Positions 47,101-55,409 of a stretch of 64,000 bases of DNA are shown here, piece after piece. Position 1 is the first letter of the stretch. The number at the start of each line of letters is the position of its first letter. Location: NCBI RefSeq assembly GCF_020667845.1, contig NZ_JAFMPQ010000011.1, forward strand, positions 55,155-119,154, read 5' to 3'. The notes under the pieces are model-generated. The model saw nothing but the letters and a program-made list of their open reading frames with translations. It was not told where the DNA came from and searched no databases. The position numbers and the translations under genes were made by a program. This DNA comes from Cognatishimia sp. F0-27 (GTDB lineage: Bacteria > Pseudomonadota > Alphaproteobacteria > Rhodobacterales > Rhodobacteraceae).

Positions 47101-47514
47101 ATGACACGGGTTCTGGAGGATTTTCGTGGGCTCTGGCGCCTTGAGCGCATGATTTCCCACGGCGATGGCACAACCGCGCGCTTTGAAGGCCGCGCGGCAT
47201 GGGCAGCCGCGGCAGAAGGCGCGCCGACCGATCTCGACTGCGTGGAGACCGGGACGCTCATTCTCAACGGACAGTCTTTTGAGGCCGAGCGGCGCTTTCG
47301 CTGGGACGATACGCTGCGTGTCTGGTTCGACGATGGGCGGTTCTTCCACCAGGTGCCGCCCGAGGGCGGCACGGCCGCACATTGGTGCGACCCCGACCAA
47401 TATGACGCCGCCTATGATTTCAGCGGCTGGCCCGGCTGGTGCTGCACATGGCGGGTCAGGGGGCCGCGCAAGGATTACCGCATGGTATCGCGCTACGAAC
47501 GGATAAGTGCCTGA
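47101..47514 (+). CDS. DUF6314 family protein
   Basis: 137 residues, starting MTRVLEDFRGLWRLERMI. It ends with the family pattern FDDGRFFHQV, HWCDPDQYDAAYDFSGWPGWCCTWRVRGPRKDYRMVSRY. It is predicted to be an all-beta, lipocalin-like cytoplasmic protein (inference from alternating pattern); function unknown. ATG 47101 fits the family start; earlier codons in frame are not conserved-looking. Confidence 0.82.
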   Translation: MTRVLEDFRGLWRLERMISHGDGTTARFEGRAAWAAAAEGAPTDLDCVETGTLILNGQSFEAERRFRWDDTLRVWFDDGRFFHQVPPEGGTAAHWCDPDQYDAAYDFSGWPGWCCTWRVRGPRKDYRMVSRYERISA

Positions 47515-47544
47515 TTGCGCCCGAGAAATTGCAAAAACGGCGCT

Positions 47545-47601
47545 CTGTATACAGTTGCATTCGGTTAAGATATTGAAACTGCTGGATTTTTCCGCTTTAC
47601 T
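47545..47601 (+). promoter_or_regulatory. Candidate promoter and palindrome upstream of the DUF3422 gene
   Basis: A perfect palindrome CTGTATACAG (47545-47554) precedes a sigma-70-like pair: TTGAAA (47573-47578), 17 bases, then TTTACT (47596-47601). The gene starts at 47658. This is pattern recognition only. Confidence 0.4.
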
Positions 47602-47657
47602 TGCGGCGTGTCAGACGTAGTTTGCACTGTAAGCCAACCCGTGGAAGAAAGATCGCC

Positions 47658-48956
47658 ATGCCGCCCATTCAGGACCACCCGCTGCGCTACCGCCTGGCCA
47701 ATGAGTTGCACGCCCGTCCGTTTCCTTCGGTCAACGTGCCGTGCCGCGCGATTTACCTTGCGATCAAGCGGGCCAGCGAGGCCGCGTCGCGGGACCGGAC
47801 GGATGATCTCAGGCACCTGATCGACCTTCTGGACCGCTACGGCACGCAGCACCCGCAGCCGGGTGCGACGCATTTTTCCGGCCAGATCGGGCAGTTTGTG
47901 CTCAAATGGGAGCAGCACACCGAATTCGTGACCTATACGGTGTTTTTGCCGGGCTTGGGCGAGCGGCCATTTGATCCGGCGGATTTCGATATCTTTCCTT
48001 CCGACTGGCTCAGCGAGGCCCCCGGGGTGCGGATGACATCGGCGCTGATCCGGGTGTGCGAGCGAGAAAGCGACGAGGCGGTGGAGCACCTGATCGACGA
48101 TTGGTTCGTGTCGGAATCGATCGCTGTGAGCCGCGTTCTGGACGATGATGCGGTGGTGGCGGGTGACTTCCGCATCGATCCGGCCGGGCATCAACGGTTT
48201 GGCGTGTTCACCAAGCCGGGGATCGGCAAGCGCCGTGTCGGGCGGATCGTGCAGCGCCTGTGCGAGATCGAGACCTACAAGACCATGTCGATGCTCGGCT
48301 TCAGCCGGGTGCGCGAGATCGGGCCGCGGATGTCGGAGATCGACGCGGAGCTGTCGCGCCTCATGGAGGCGATGACCAGCGGTGCCGGACCGGAAGAGGA
48401 AACGCTGAAGTCGCTTCTGACGACATCAGCGGAACTGGAGAGCCTGTCGGCCCAGACCTCGTTCCGCCTTGGCGCAACCGGGGCCTATGAGGCGATCGTG
48501 GCGCAGAGGATTCAGGTGCTGCGGGAGGAGCGCTTTCAGGGTCGGCAGAATTTCGCGGAATTCATGATGCGCCGGTATGATCCGGCGATGCGCACGGTGA
48601 AGGCGACGGAGCGGCGCTTGGGCACGATGGCGGACAGGGCGATGCGGGCGGGCGATCTCTTGCGCACGCGGGTCGAGGTGCAACGGTCGGCACAGAACCA
48701 GCAATTGCTTGAAAGCATGAACCAGCGTGCGGATATGCAGCTGCGCCTGCAACGCACGGTCGAGGGGTTGTCGGTTGTGGCGATCAGCTACTACGCCGTG
48801 TCGCTCGCGGGCTACGTGCTTTACCCGATTGCCGATGCGATCGGGCTTTCGAAGGAAATGATGACGGCGCTTGTGGCGTTGCCGGTGGTGGGCGTGGTCT
48901 GGTTGATGATCCGCCGGATCCGCCACGCGGTGGAGCGCAGCGGCCCGGATATGTAG
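47658..48956 (+). CDS. DUF3422 family membrane protein
   Basis: 432 residues starting MPPIQDHPLRYRLANELHARPFP, the family signature. Other motifs are LKWEQHTEFVTYTV near residue 80 and RVREIGPRMSEIDAELSRLM near 218. A coiled-coil-like helical region (about 240-370) and two membrane helices near the C-terminus (about 375-392 and 402-420) follow. It is probably an inner-membrane protein with a large cytoplasmic part; function unknown. ATG 47658 is chosen by family N-terminus. Confidence 0.88.
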   Translation: MPPIQDHPLRYRLANELHARPFPSVNVPCRAIYLAIKRASEAASRDRTDDLRHLIDLLDRYGTQHPQPGATHFSGQIGQFVLKWEQHTEFVTYTVFLPGLGERPFDPADFDIFPSDWLSEAPGVRMTSALIRVCERESDEAVEHLIDDWFVSESIAVSRVLDDDAVVAGDFRIDPAGHQRFGVFTKPGIGKRRVGRIVQRLCEIETYKTMSMLGFSRVREIGPRMSEIDAELSRLMEAMTSGAGPEEETLKSLLTTSAELESLSAQTSFRLGATGAYEAIVAQRIQVLREERFQGRQNFAEFMMRRYDPAMRTVKATERRLGTMADRAMRAGDLLRTRVEVQRSAQNQQLLESMNQRADMQLRLQRTVEGLSVVAISYYAVSLAGYVLYPIADAIGLSKEMMTALVALPVVGVVWLMIRRIRHAVERSGPDM

Positions 48957-49553
48957 CTGCGTTGGTCCTGTGCGGGGTGCCGACCGGCAGCACAGGGAGT
49001 CTGCGCGACCGGCTGCTGAGCCTATCCTATGGCCGGGACGGTGCCCGAGATCGTGCCCAATACGGGGAAGGTCTTCCCAAAGCCGAGGCTGTGGCGGAGA
49101 GCGTGAGGCGTCTCCCCCGGAGCTGGGCTGCGCCGGAGCGGTCCCGAAAAGCCCGGCGGGTCCCCCGGACCGTGTCAGAGCGAGAGACCACACACCAATC
49201 GTCTTGAGGAGAGCAGTCAAGGGGACCCCGGGACGGGATGTTCCGCTTGGTTCGAGGCGGTTGGCGTGGGTCTTTCTCGTCGTCCCGTCCCGTCCCGTCC
49301 AGTCCCGTCTCGTCTCGTCCCGTGCCGAACCCGCGGGTGCGGTCTCTTGGCCATCGCTGGCGCCCGCTGCGATCCGTGTCTCCAACCGGTGGGCTATCCC
49401 GCCGGTCGCGGGCCAGCCTCTGTGGCGGGCAGAGCGCAGCCCAAGTGTCTGGCAGTGACCGGCCGAGATCGGGGAAACAGACCATGCCGCCTCCGGATTG
49501 GCGGAAGCGGCATGACGGGGTTTCGCGGCAATACGCTCAGAGCGGCATCGGCG
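48957..49553. other. Spacer with a pentanucleotide microsatellite and no supported gene
   Basis: About 600 bases between DUF3422 and the converging YeeE gene. The open frames are low-complexity. The only structure seen is the CGTCC/CGTCT repeat at 49281-49325. Confidence 0.45.
49281..49325 (+). repeat. Pentanucleotide microsatellite (CGTCC)n
   Basis: Nine consecutive five-base units: four CGTCC, one AGTCC, two CGTCT, one CGTCC and one CGTGC. It lies in non-coding DNA. Confidence 0.85.
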
Positions 49554-50606
49554 TTATTCGGCGGGGTGCGCAACGACGCGTCCGGGGGCGCGGGTCAGGA
49601 GCGCCTGTGTTGTGAGCGCCCCGGCTGCGATGGCGCCGATCGCCAGAAGCGCCGCGAAGGACAGGGTCGGCACCCCGGCCAGACCGGCCCCCACGGTGCA
49701 GCCGCCGGCCAGCACGCCGCCGACGCCCATGAGCGCCGCCCCGGCCAGATACCGCACGGTTTCGCGCGGGCCGGAAAAGCTCACCGGCGCAAAGCGGCGC
49801 GCCGCCAAAGAGGAGAGCAGCGCGCCCCCGATCACACCGCCAACAAGGCCAACACCAAAATTCGCCGGGATTGCCGAGGACGCGATGGTCCAGAACAGGG
49901 TGTCGGCATAGGGGGCGGTGAAGCTGAGGCTTTCCAGCGCGATGGGGTCGAAGTCGTCATAGAGAACGAACCCCGTGCCCGCCCAGCCCAGCGGCACAAG
50001 CGCACCGAGCAGCGCCGCAAGCACCAATGTGCCGATCCGGTTGCCGGAGCGCAGGGCAAAGGCCAAGGCGCCGAGCGCGATCAGCCCGGTCCACACAAGG
50101 GCGCCACCGGGCAGTGCGGCGAGCGAGGTCAGCCCGCCGAGATCGACGGTCACGGCGCCCACGGCCGTGCGCAGCGGCGCCAGAACACCCTTGAGCGTGG
50201 CATGCGCCACGACGGCAAACACCACGAGGACCGTGAGGGCGCGCAGGTTGCCGGAGCCGAGCAGCACCGTAAGACGCGACACGCAGCCGCGCGTGAGCAC
50301 CATGCCCGCGCCGAACATCAGGCCACCGGCGAGGATGGCGAGCACAGGCAGATCGTTGACCATGAAGCGGTGATCGGCGAAGTCGATCCAGCCGAGCCAG
50401 ACCACGGCCTGCGTGCCAAGCAGCGCCACCGCCAATGCGGTGAGCCAGACGCCCATGGCGCGCCGCCTGTCGTCGCCCACAAGCCCGCGGCGGAAGCAGA
50501 ATTTCGTTTGTTCGGCAAGCACGCCAAAGGCGACACCAAGCACGGCGCCGAAACCGACGGCAGCCTGTGGCGCGGTCAGGGTTTCAAATCCCAGGGTCTC
50601 GAACAT
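49554..50606 (-). CDS. YeeE/YedE (TsuA-like) thiosulfate/sulfur transporter
   Basis: 350-residue membrane protein with about nine helices. The three family cysteine motifs that relay thiosulfate are present: KFCFRRG (Cys37), TRGCVSRL (Cys108) and LAGGCTVGAG near residue 302. AGGAG lies eight bases before the ATG. It is a full-length, single-gene transporter rather than the two-half form; no TusA-like partner is adjacent. It probably imports sulfur compounds; the substrate is inferred from the family. Confidence 0.9.
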   Translation of the reverse strand: MFETLGFETLTAPQAAVGFGAVLGVAFGVLAEQTKFCFRRGLVGDDRRRAMGVWLTALAVALLGTQAVVWLGWIDFADHRFMVNDLPVLAILAGGLMFGAGMVLTRGCVSRLTVLLGSGNLRALTVLVVFAVVAHATLKGVLAPLRTAVGAVTVDLGGLTSLAALPGGALVWTGLIALGALAFALRSGNRIGTLVLAALLGALVPLGWAGTGFVLYDDFDPIALESLSFTAPYADTLFWTIASSAIPANFGVGLVGGVIGGALLSSLAARRFAPVSFSGPRETVRYLAGAALMGVGGVLAGGCTVGAGLAGVPTLSFAALLAIGAIAAGALTTQALLTRAPGRVVAHPAE

Positions 50607-51028
50607 TGCTGGATCTCCTGCCAGAAGGGAACAGCGTTCCAGATGAGGCGCGGTAACCGGTTCGTCAACGCCCGTGAGGCGCGTTGAGGCCGGTCATGCA
50701 GGAACGATGTTCTGTCATGGGCCGCGTGCGGGGATCATGGTCCCGCTCTGTCGGGCAGGGGCGAACGGCCGTGCCGTTGCGGAAAGCGGCGCATGCCACG
50801 CGTTCTTTTTTGGCCGCGTCAGGCGGGACCCGGCCACGCGACCCAAGGGTTTTGCCGGGGCGTTTTGAGCACGGGCCGCATTGCGATAGGCGTGGGCCGG
50901 ACTGCGTTAGGCATGGGTCGGACTGCGATGAGCCTAGGCCGGGCTGCGATAGGCACGCGGCGAATTGCGATAGGCGCGGGCCTGATCCCGGCCTGCGGCA
51001 AACGCGCAGGCCGGGGAAGGATGCGGTC
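50607..51028. other. Spacer carrying a 21-bp minisatellite
   Basis: About 420 bases between oppC and the yeeE start. No gene supported. The tandem array at 50873-50998 fills its right half. Confidence 0.45.
50873..50998 (+). repeat. 21-bp tandem repeat, five units plus one degenerate
   Basis: Units begin at 50873, 50894, 50915, 50936, 50957 and 50978, with a consensus near GGGCCGGACTGCGATAGGCRT. The first five share TGCGNTNRGC; the sixth is degraded. There are no spacers between units. Period 21 leaves all frames open, so the frames through it encode seven-residue repeats (for example R-P-x-P-I-A-x on minus) without any sign of translation. Confidence 0.85.
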
Positions 51029-52012
51029 TCAGCGGCCGCGAATGCGCGGGTCGAGCGCGTCGCGCAGACCGTCGCCGAGATAGTTGACCGACAACACGGT
51101 GAGCGAGATGGCGATCCCGGGCAGCAGCACGCGTTCAGGGAATTGCTCCATCCGCTGCACCGCGTCGGCGAGCATCTTGCCCCATGTGGGGAAGTCCGAG
51201 GGGAAACCGACCCCGAGGAAGGACAGGGCCGATTCGGTGATGATGGCCGTGGCAAGGCCAAGCGCGGCGGAAACCATGATGGGCGACAGCACGTTGGGTA
51301 GAAGATGCCGCCCGATGATGCGGAACGGGGTTGTCCCGATGGAGCGCGCGGCGAGCACGAATTCCCGTTCCTTGATCGCCAGTATATCGCCCCGCACGAT
51401 CCGCGCCGTGGGCATCCAGGAGGTGATGGCGATCACCGTGACGATCAGGATGAACATGCCGCCTTCCGGTCCGAAACTCGCACGCAACGGTTGGCGGAAG
51501 AGGGTCACCGCCACCAGCAGGAGCGGCAGGATCGGCAGCGACAGGAACAGGTCCGTCAGCCGCATCAGAGGCCCGTCCAGCTTGCGGAAATAGCCCGCAA
51601 GCACACCGATCAGCGTGCCGATCACGAGGCTCAGGATCATCGCGGCCCAGCCAACGGCCATGGAGGCGCGGCCCCCGGCGATCATCTGGGCGAGGTTGTC
51701 GCGCCCGAGTTGGTCGGACCCAAGCGGCTTGTTCCAGCCGACCTTGGCGTCGCTGTCCCACAGGGCGGTATAGATCGGACGCATGTCCTTGTTGCGGATG
51801 TCCAGCGCCTGCGGATCGACGGTGTAGATATAGGGGCCGATCAGCACGGCGAGCGTGATGAACAGCAGGAAGCCGCCGCCGAACATGGCGCCCTTGTGCT
51901 TGCGGAACTGGTCCCAGACGTCGCGCCATTGGCTGCGCGGCGGCTTGGTGGGCTCCTTGTCCTTGAGCGCTTCGATGGCGGCGATCGGCGTGGCGGGAAC
52001 GGGCTCAGTCAT
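51029..52012 (-). CDS. Peptide/nickel-type ABC transporter permease (OppC/DppC family)
   Basis: 327 residues. A cytoplasmic N-terminal segment precedes the first helix (about 42-63). The loop GWNKPLGSDQLGRDNLAQMIAGGRASM and the coupling-helix motif AARSIGTTPFRIIGRHLLPNVLSPIMV are OppC hallmarks. The C-terminus is DGLRDALDPRIRGR. It is encoded downstream of oppB, with a 52-codon open frame overlapping both. It forms the channel with OppB. Confidence 0.92.
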   Translation of the reverse strand: MTEPVPATPIAAIEALKDKEPTKPPRSQWRDVWDQFRKHKGAMFGGGFLLFITLAVLIGPYIYTVDPQALDIRNKDMRPIYTALWDSDAKVGWNKPLGSDQLGRDNLAQMIAGGRASMAVGWAAMILSLVIGTLIGVLAGYFRKLDGPLMRLTDLFLSLPILPLLLVAVTLFRQPLRASFGPEGGMFILIVTVIAITSWMPTARIVRGDILAIKEREFVLAARSIGTTPFRIIGRHLLPNVLSPIMVSAALGLATAIITESALSFLGVGFPSDFPTWGKMLADAVQRMEQFPERVLLPGIAISLTVLSVNYLGDGLRDALDPRIRGR

Positions 52013-52163
52013 GGCGCAGGCTCCGGAGCGGCGTGGCGGCGAGGGCCGAGAGGCCCGAGGGCAGGGCGGCGGCGCCGGTCAGGCCGGGCGCGGCCTGGAC
52101 AGGGCCGGGCGCCGCGATGGGCATCAGGGCCGGGGCGGCGGGCAGGGAGCGGCGCTCAGTCAT
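52005..52163 (-). CDS. Possible 52-aa linker ORF between oppB and oppC
   Basis: Starts at an ATG overlapping the oppB stop (ATGACTGA context) and stops inside the oppC start (again ATGACTGA). It reads MTERRSLPAAPALMPIAAPG and then an Ala/Pro/Leu-rich stretch ending LRSLRHD. Both junctions have the same nine bases ATGACTGAG, so ribosomes could pass oppB, this frame and oppC in turn. No homologue is known. It may be a coupling leader rather than a functional protein. Confidence 0.3.
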   Translation of the reverse strand: MTERRSLPAAPALMPIAAPGPVQAAPGLTGAAALPSGLSALAATPLRSLRHD

Positions 52164-53193
52164 AACGGATCCTCGGGTCCAGCACGCCGTAGAGGATGTC
52201 GGCGATCAGGTTGAACATCACGATCAGCACCGCGAAGATGAAGGTCAGGGTCATCACCATCGGCAGGTCGTTGGCAAACAGCGCCGTGATCAGGAGCTGT
52301 CCGATGCCGTTCACCTTGAAGACGTTCTCGGTGATGATCGCGCCACCGAAGATCGACGGGATGCCAAGCGCGATCACGGTCACGACCGGGATCATCGAGT
52401 TGCGCAGCACGTGGACCCAGACCACGACATTCTCCGACAGCCCCTTGGCGCGCGCGGTGCGCACGTAATCCTGATTGAGATTGTCGAGCATGGAGGCGCG
52501 CATGTACCGGCTGAGCTGGGCGGTGATCTGGAAGGCAAGGACCATGACGGGCATGATCATCTGTTGCAGTTGCAGTTTGAAATTGGCCCAGCTGTCGACA
52601 ACGAGCGTGGTGTCGTAGATCGACGGAAACCATCCGAGCGAGACCGAGAAGATCACGATCAGCAGCGGGCCGGTGAAGAAGGGCGGCACGGAAAAGCCGA
52701 TCATCGTCACGAAGGTTCCGGCCTGATCGAAGGTCGAATACTGCTTGTAGGCGGAGTAGATGCCGATCGGCAGGGCGACGATGATGGCCACGATATAGGC
52801 GATTCCCACGACCCAGAGTGTTTGGGGGATGCGCTGGATGATGATGTCCATCACCGGCGAGCGGGTCTGCCAGGAGATCACGCGCAGCTCGCCATTATAG
52901 AGCTTGGTGTCGGGCAGCCAGCCGAACAGGAATGTGTCGCGGGTCAGCCAGTCGATGAAGACCTTGGGTTCGATCCAGCCGACCTGCACCAGCCATTTCC
53001 AATATTGCACCAGCGCCGGTTCCCCCACGCCGAGCGCCTCGCGCATCTTTTCCTTCACCTCGGGGGGCACGGTCAGGGGCACCTGCGCCATGGGATCGCC
53101 GGGGGCGAGCTGGAGCAGCATGAAGACGATGAAACTGATGAACAGAAGCGTCGGGATCGAGAGGATCAACCGTCTGATGGCATAGGTAAGCAT
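52156..53193 (-). CDS. Peptide/nickel-type ABC transporter permease (OppB/DppB family)
   Basis: 345 residues with six helices: MLTYAIRRLILSIPTLLFISFIVFMLLQLAPGDP at the N-terminus. A long periplasmic insert near residues 45-110 mentions WLTRDTFLFGWLPD. The coupling-helix motif is YVRTARAKGLSENVVVWVHVLRNSMIPVVTV, and ITENVFKVNGIGQLLI and a C-terminal DILYGVLDPRIRYD follow. ATG 53193 is the family start; 48 further codons are open upstream. It is the middle gene of oppA-oppB-oppC. Confidence 0.93.
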   Translation of the reverse strand: MLTYAIRRLILSIPTLLFISFIVFMLLQLAPGDPMAQVPLTVPPEVKEKMREALGVGEPALVQYWKWLVQVGWIEPKVFIDWLTRDTFLFGWLPDTKLYNGELRVISWQTRSPVMDIIIQRIPQTLWVVGIAYIVAIIVALPIGIYSAYKQYSTFDQAGTFVTMIGFSVPPFFTGPLLIVIFSVSLGWFPSIYDTTLVVDSWANFKLQLQQMIMPVMVLAFQITAQLSRYMRASMLDNLNQDYVRTARAKGLSENVVVWVHVLRNSMIPVVTVIALGIPSIFGGAIITENVFKVNGIGQLLITALFANDLPMVMTLTFIFAVLIVMFNLIADILYGVLDPRIRYD

Positions 53194-53472
53194 GGCGCCT
53201 CGGGTCAGAAGTTTCGGGGGCACGGTGTTGGGCCGTGCGGGGCAGTGCAGACGCAGGATCTGCGCGGCGTTCAGGGGCGGCTTCCACGGGTCCGGGGCGG
53301 TGGCACGCTGGCCTGCGTCCCGTCTGTGCACTTGCACGGAATGACCGCGTTACGTCGAACGTGGTGGCGGGCTCGTGGCATGGCCCGGGCCGGGCCGTGA
53401 CCGCCCATTGCGGTGACGGGGAGGGGCGCGACGCCGGCCGCGCCCCCGTTTGGTCCTGTCACGCGGGACGGA

Positions 53473-55173
53473 TCACATGTCGATGCGATACCAGTCCGCC
53501 ACGTTCCAGAGCTCGCTGTCCCAGACGTTCAGGACAACGCCGCCGAGGCTGTTGGCGTGGGCGGAGAGACGACCCCGGTGCACCAGCGGGATCATGCCGC
53601 CATTGTCGGTGATCATGGCGCTGAGCTCACGGCCGATGCGCTGGCGCTCTGCCATGTCGGCGGTCTGCGACAGCTCGGCGTGCAGCGCGTCGAACTCTTC
53701 CATGCAGAAGCGCGAGATGTTCTCACCCTGCCACTGCGTCTCCGGGCGCGGGGCCTTGTCGCACAGACCGTTGCCGAGATAGGCCTGCGGGTCGGTGCCG
53801 TTGAAGGTGTTGGCATACATCTCCACGTCCGCATAGAACTTCTGGAACGTGTCGGGCGACCCTGCATCGCCGCCGAAGAACACCGACGCGTCGATGTTGC
53901 GCAGCTCGACTTCCATGCCGATCTGTTCCCACCAGTCCTTGATCAGCGCCTGGAAATCCTGACGCACGGCGTTGGTGGACGTCTGGTAGACGATGCTCAG
54001 CGGCACGCCGTTGTGCTCGCGCACGCCGTCGCCGTCGCTGTCCACGATGCCCGCTTCGTCGAGCATGGCTTTCGCGCCTTCGAGATCCTGCACTTCACAG
54101 CCTTCGAAGGTCGAGGCGAAGGCCTCGGGTGCCGGAACCCAGGAACAGCCGACCTTGCCGGCCTGACCGTAGCCGATCTCGACCAGCAGCGGGCGGTCGA
54201 TCGCCATGGACATCGCCTTGTAGACCGCAGGCTCGCCGAGGAACGGGTGCGGACGGATCACGGAGCGCTCGTCCGGGCCGAGATTCGGATCGGGGTTGGT
54301 GTTGTTGAGCATGATGCGCTCAAGCAGCGGGCCGAAGCCGGCGATCGGCTTGCCCTTGCCGCCTTCTTCCATCTTGGCGATCACGTCGGGCGCGAGCTGC
54401 AGGTTCCACGCGTAGTCGAACTCGCCGGTTTCCATCACGGCGGTGCCGGATGCCTGCGCGGAGCCGCCGCCCTTGAAGGTCACGGTGGCGAAGGCGGGCT
54501 TGGCCGGATCGCGGTAATTCTCGTTGGCGGCCATCGTGATCACGTCGTTCGGCTTGAACTCGGTGACAACGAAGGGGCCGGTGCCGATCGGGTTGAAGTT
54601 CTGCTCGGTGCAGGTGGAGGCTGCCGCGCCAAGGCAATCGGCAAACTGCGCCGCCTGGAGGATCGGGCTCTCACCGCCCACGAACGGGCCATAGGGGTTC
54701 GGGGTCGGGCCTTCGAAGGTCACAACCACGGTCAGGTCGTCCGGGGTCTCGACGGAGGAGACGCCCTCGAACTTGGTCAGCTGCGCGCAGCCGCCTTCGG
54801 GGTGGGTGCAATATTCGTAGGTGAATTTCACGTCGGCAGAGGTAAAGGGCGTGCCGTCGGACCATGTCAGGCCTTCGGTGATCTTCCACGTGATCTGGGT
54901 CAGGTCCTCGCTGACACCGCCATTGGCCACGGTCGGCACTTCGTCAACCAGCCACGGAACCAGCTCGCCCATCTCGTTGTAGCGCGCCAGCGGCTCGATG
55001 ATCATCGAGGCGCTCTCGACGTCCTTGGTGCCACCCGACAGGAACGGGTTCAGGATCGACGGCGCCTGCCAGTAGATGATCTTCACTTCGCCATCCGAAC
55101 CGCGCTCGGCAAAGGCCGCCGGTGCGATGGCAAAGGCGGCCGCTGCCCCCAGCATCAGGGTTTTGAGTTTCAT
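53473..55173 (-). CDS. Peptide ABC transporter substrate-binding protein (SBP family 5)
   Basis: 566 residues. A signal peptide (MKLKTLMLGAAAAFAIAPAAFA) is followed by the family-5 pattern: IIYWQAPSILNPFLSGGTKD, WKITEGLTWSDGTPFTSADVKFTYEY, NFNPIGTGPFVVTEFKPNDVITM, VYKAMSMAIDRPLLVEIGYG and ADVEMYANTFNGTDPQAYL. Several cysteines (CTHPEGGC, CLGAAASTC, CSWV/GCEV) may form disulfides. GGAGAG lies six bases before the ATG. It binds peptides or related oligomers in the periplasm and is the first gene of the minus-strand operon. Confidence 0.93.
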   Translation of the reverse strand: MKLKTLMLGAAAAFAIAPAAFAERGSDGEVKIIYWQAPSILNPFLSGGTKDVESASMIIEPLARYNEMGELVPWLVDEVPTVANGGVSEDLTQITWKITEGLTWSDGTPFTSADVKFTYEYCTHPEGGCAQLTKFEGVSSVETPDDLTVVVTFEGPTPNPYGPFVGGESPILQAAQFADCLGAAASTCTEQNFNPIGTGPFVVTEFKPNDVITMAANENYRDPAKPAFATVTFKGGGSAQASGTAVMETGEFDYAWNLQLAPDVIAKMEEGGKGKPIAGFGPLLERIMLNNTNPDPNLGPDERSVIRPHPFLGEPAVYKAMSMAIDRPLLVEIGYGQAGKVGCSWVPAPEAFASTFEGCEVQDLEGAKAMLDEAGIVDSDGDGVREHNGVPLSIVYQTSTNAVRQDFQALIKDWWEQIGMEVELRNIDASVFFGGDAGSPDTFQKFYADVEMYANTFNGTDPQAYLGNGLCDKAPRPETQWQGENISRFCMEEFDALHAELSQTADMAERQRIGRELSAMITDNGGMIPLVHRGRLSAHANSLGGVVLNVWDSELWNVADWYRIDM

Positions 55174-55409
55174 GTCTCTCTCCATGTTGGACGGGGTTCG
55201 GTTGCTCCGGTCCCGTTCTTGGCTATTGGCGAACCCGGCCCACGGATCTGTTCCGTTTTCGAGAGGGGCCTTCCGCACTAAGGGTATCGAACCCCATAAG
55301 CTGCCCAAAATGCAAGCGTTCCCGCGGATAAATCGTCCACGTTGTTTGACTTTGCACAATTGCTGTCGTTAGCGTTCGCATGTCACCCCCATTCGAGGAG
55401 CCTTTGCCC
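55174..55409. promoter_or_regulatory. Divergent promoter region of the peptide transporter
   Basis: 235 bases between the substrate-binding gene and the ATPase gene. The AT-rich part at 55320-55380 (CGTTGTTTGACTTTGCACAATTGC) is the likely promoter zone of both operons. Confidence 0.45.

Noticed and set aside
50873..50998. CRISPR array
   Set aside because: Units are head to tail with no spacers, and no cas genes are present.
50819..51001. 60-codon R-P-x-P-I-A-x repeat protein on minus
   Set aside because: It is the 21-bp minisatellite read in one frame; all frames are open and none has a ribosome site.
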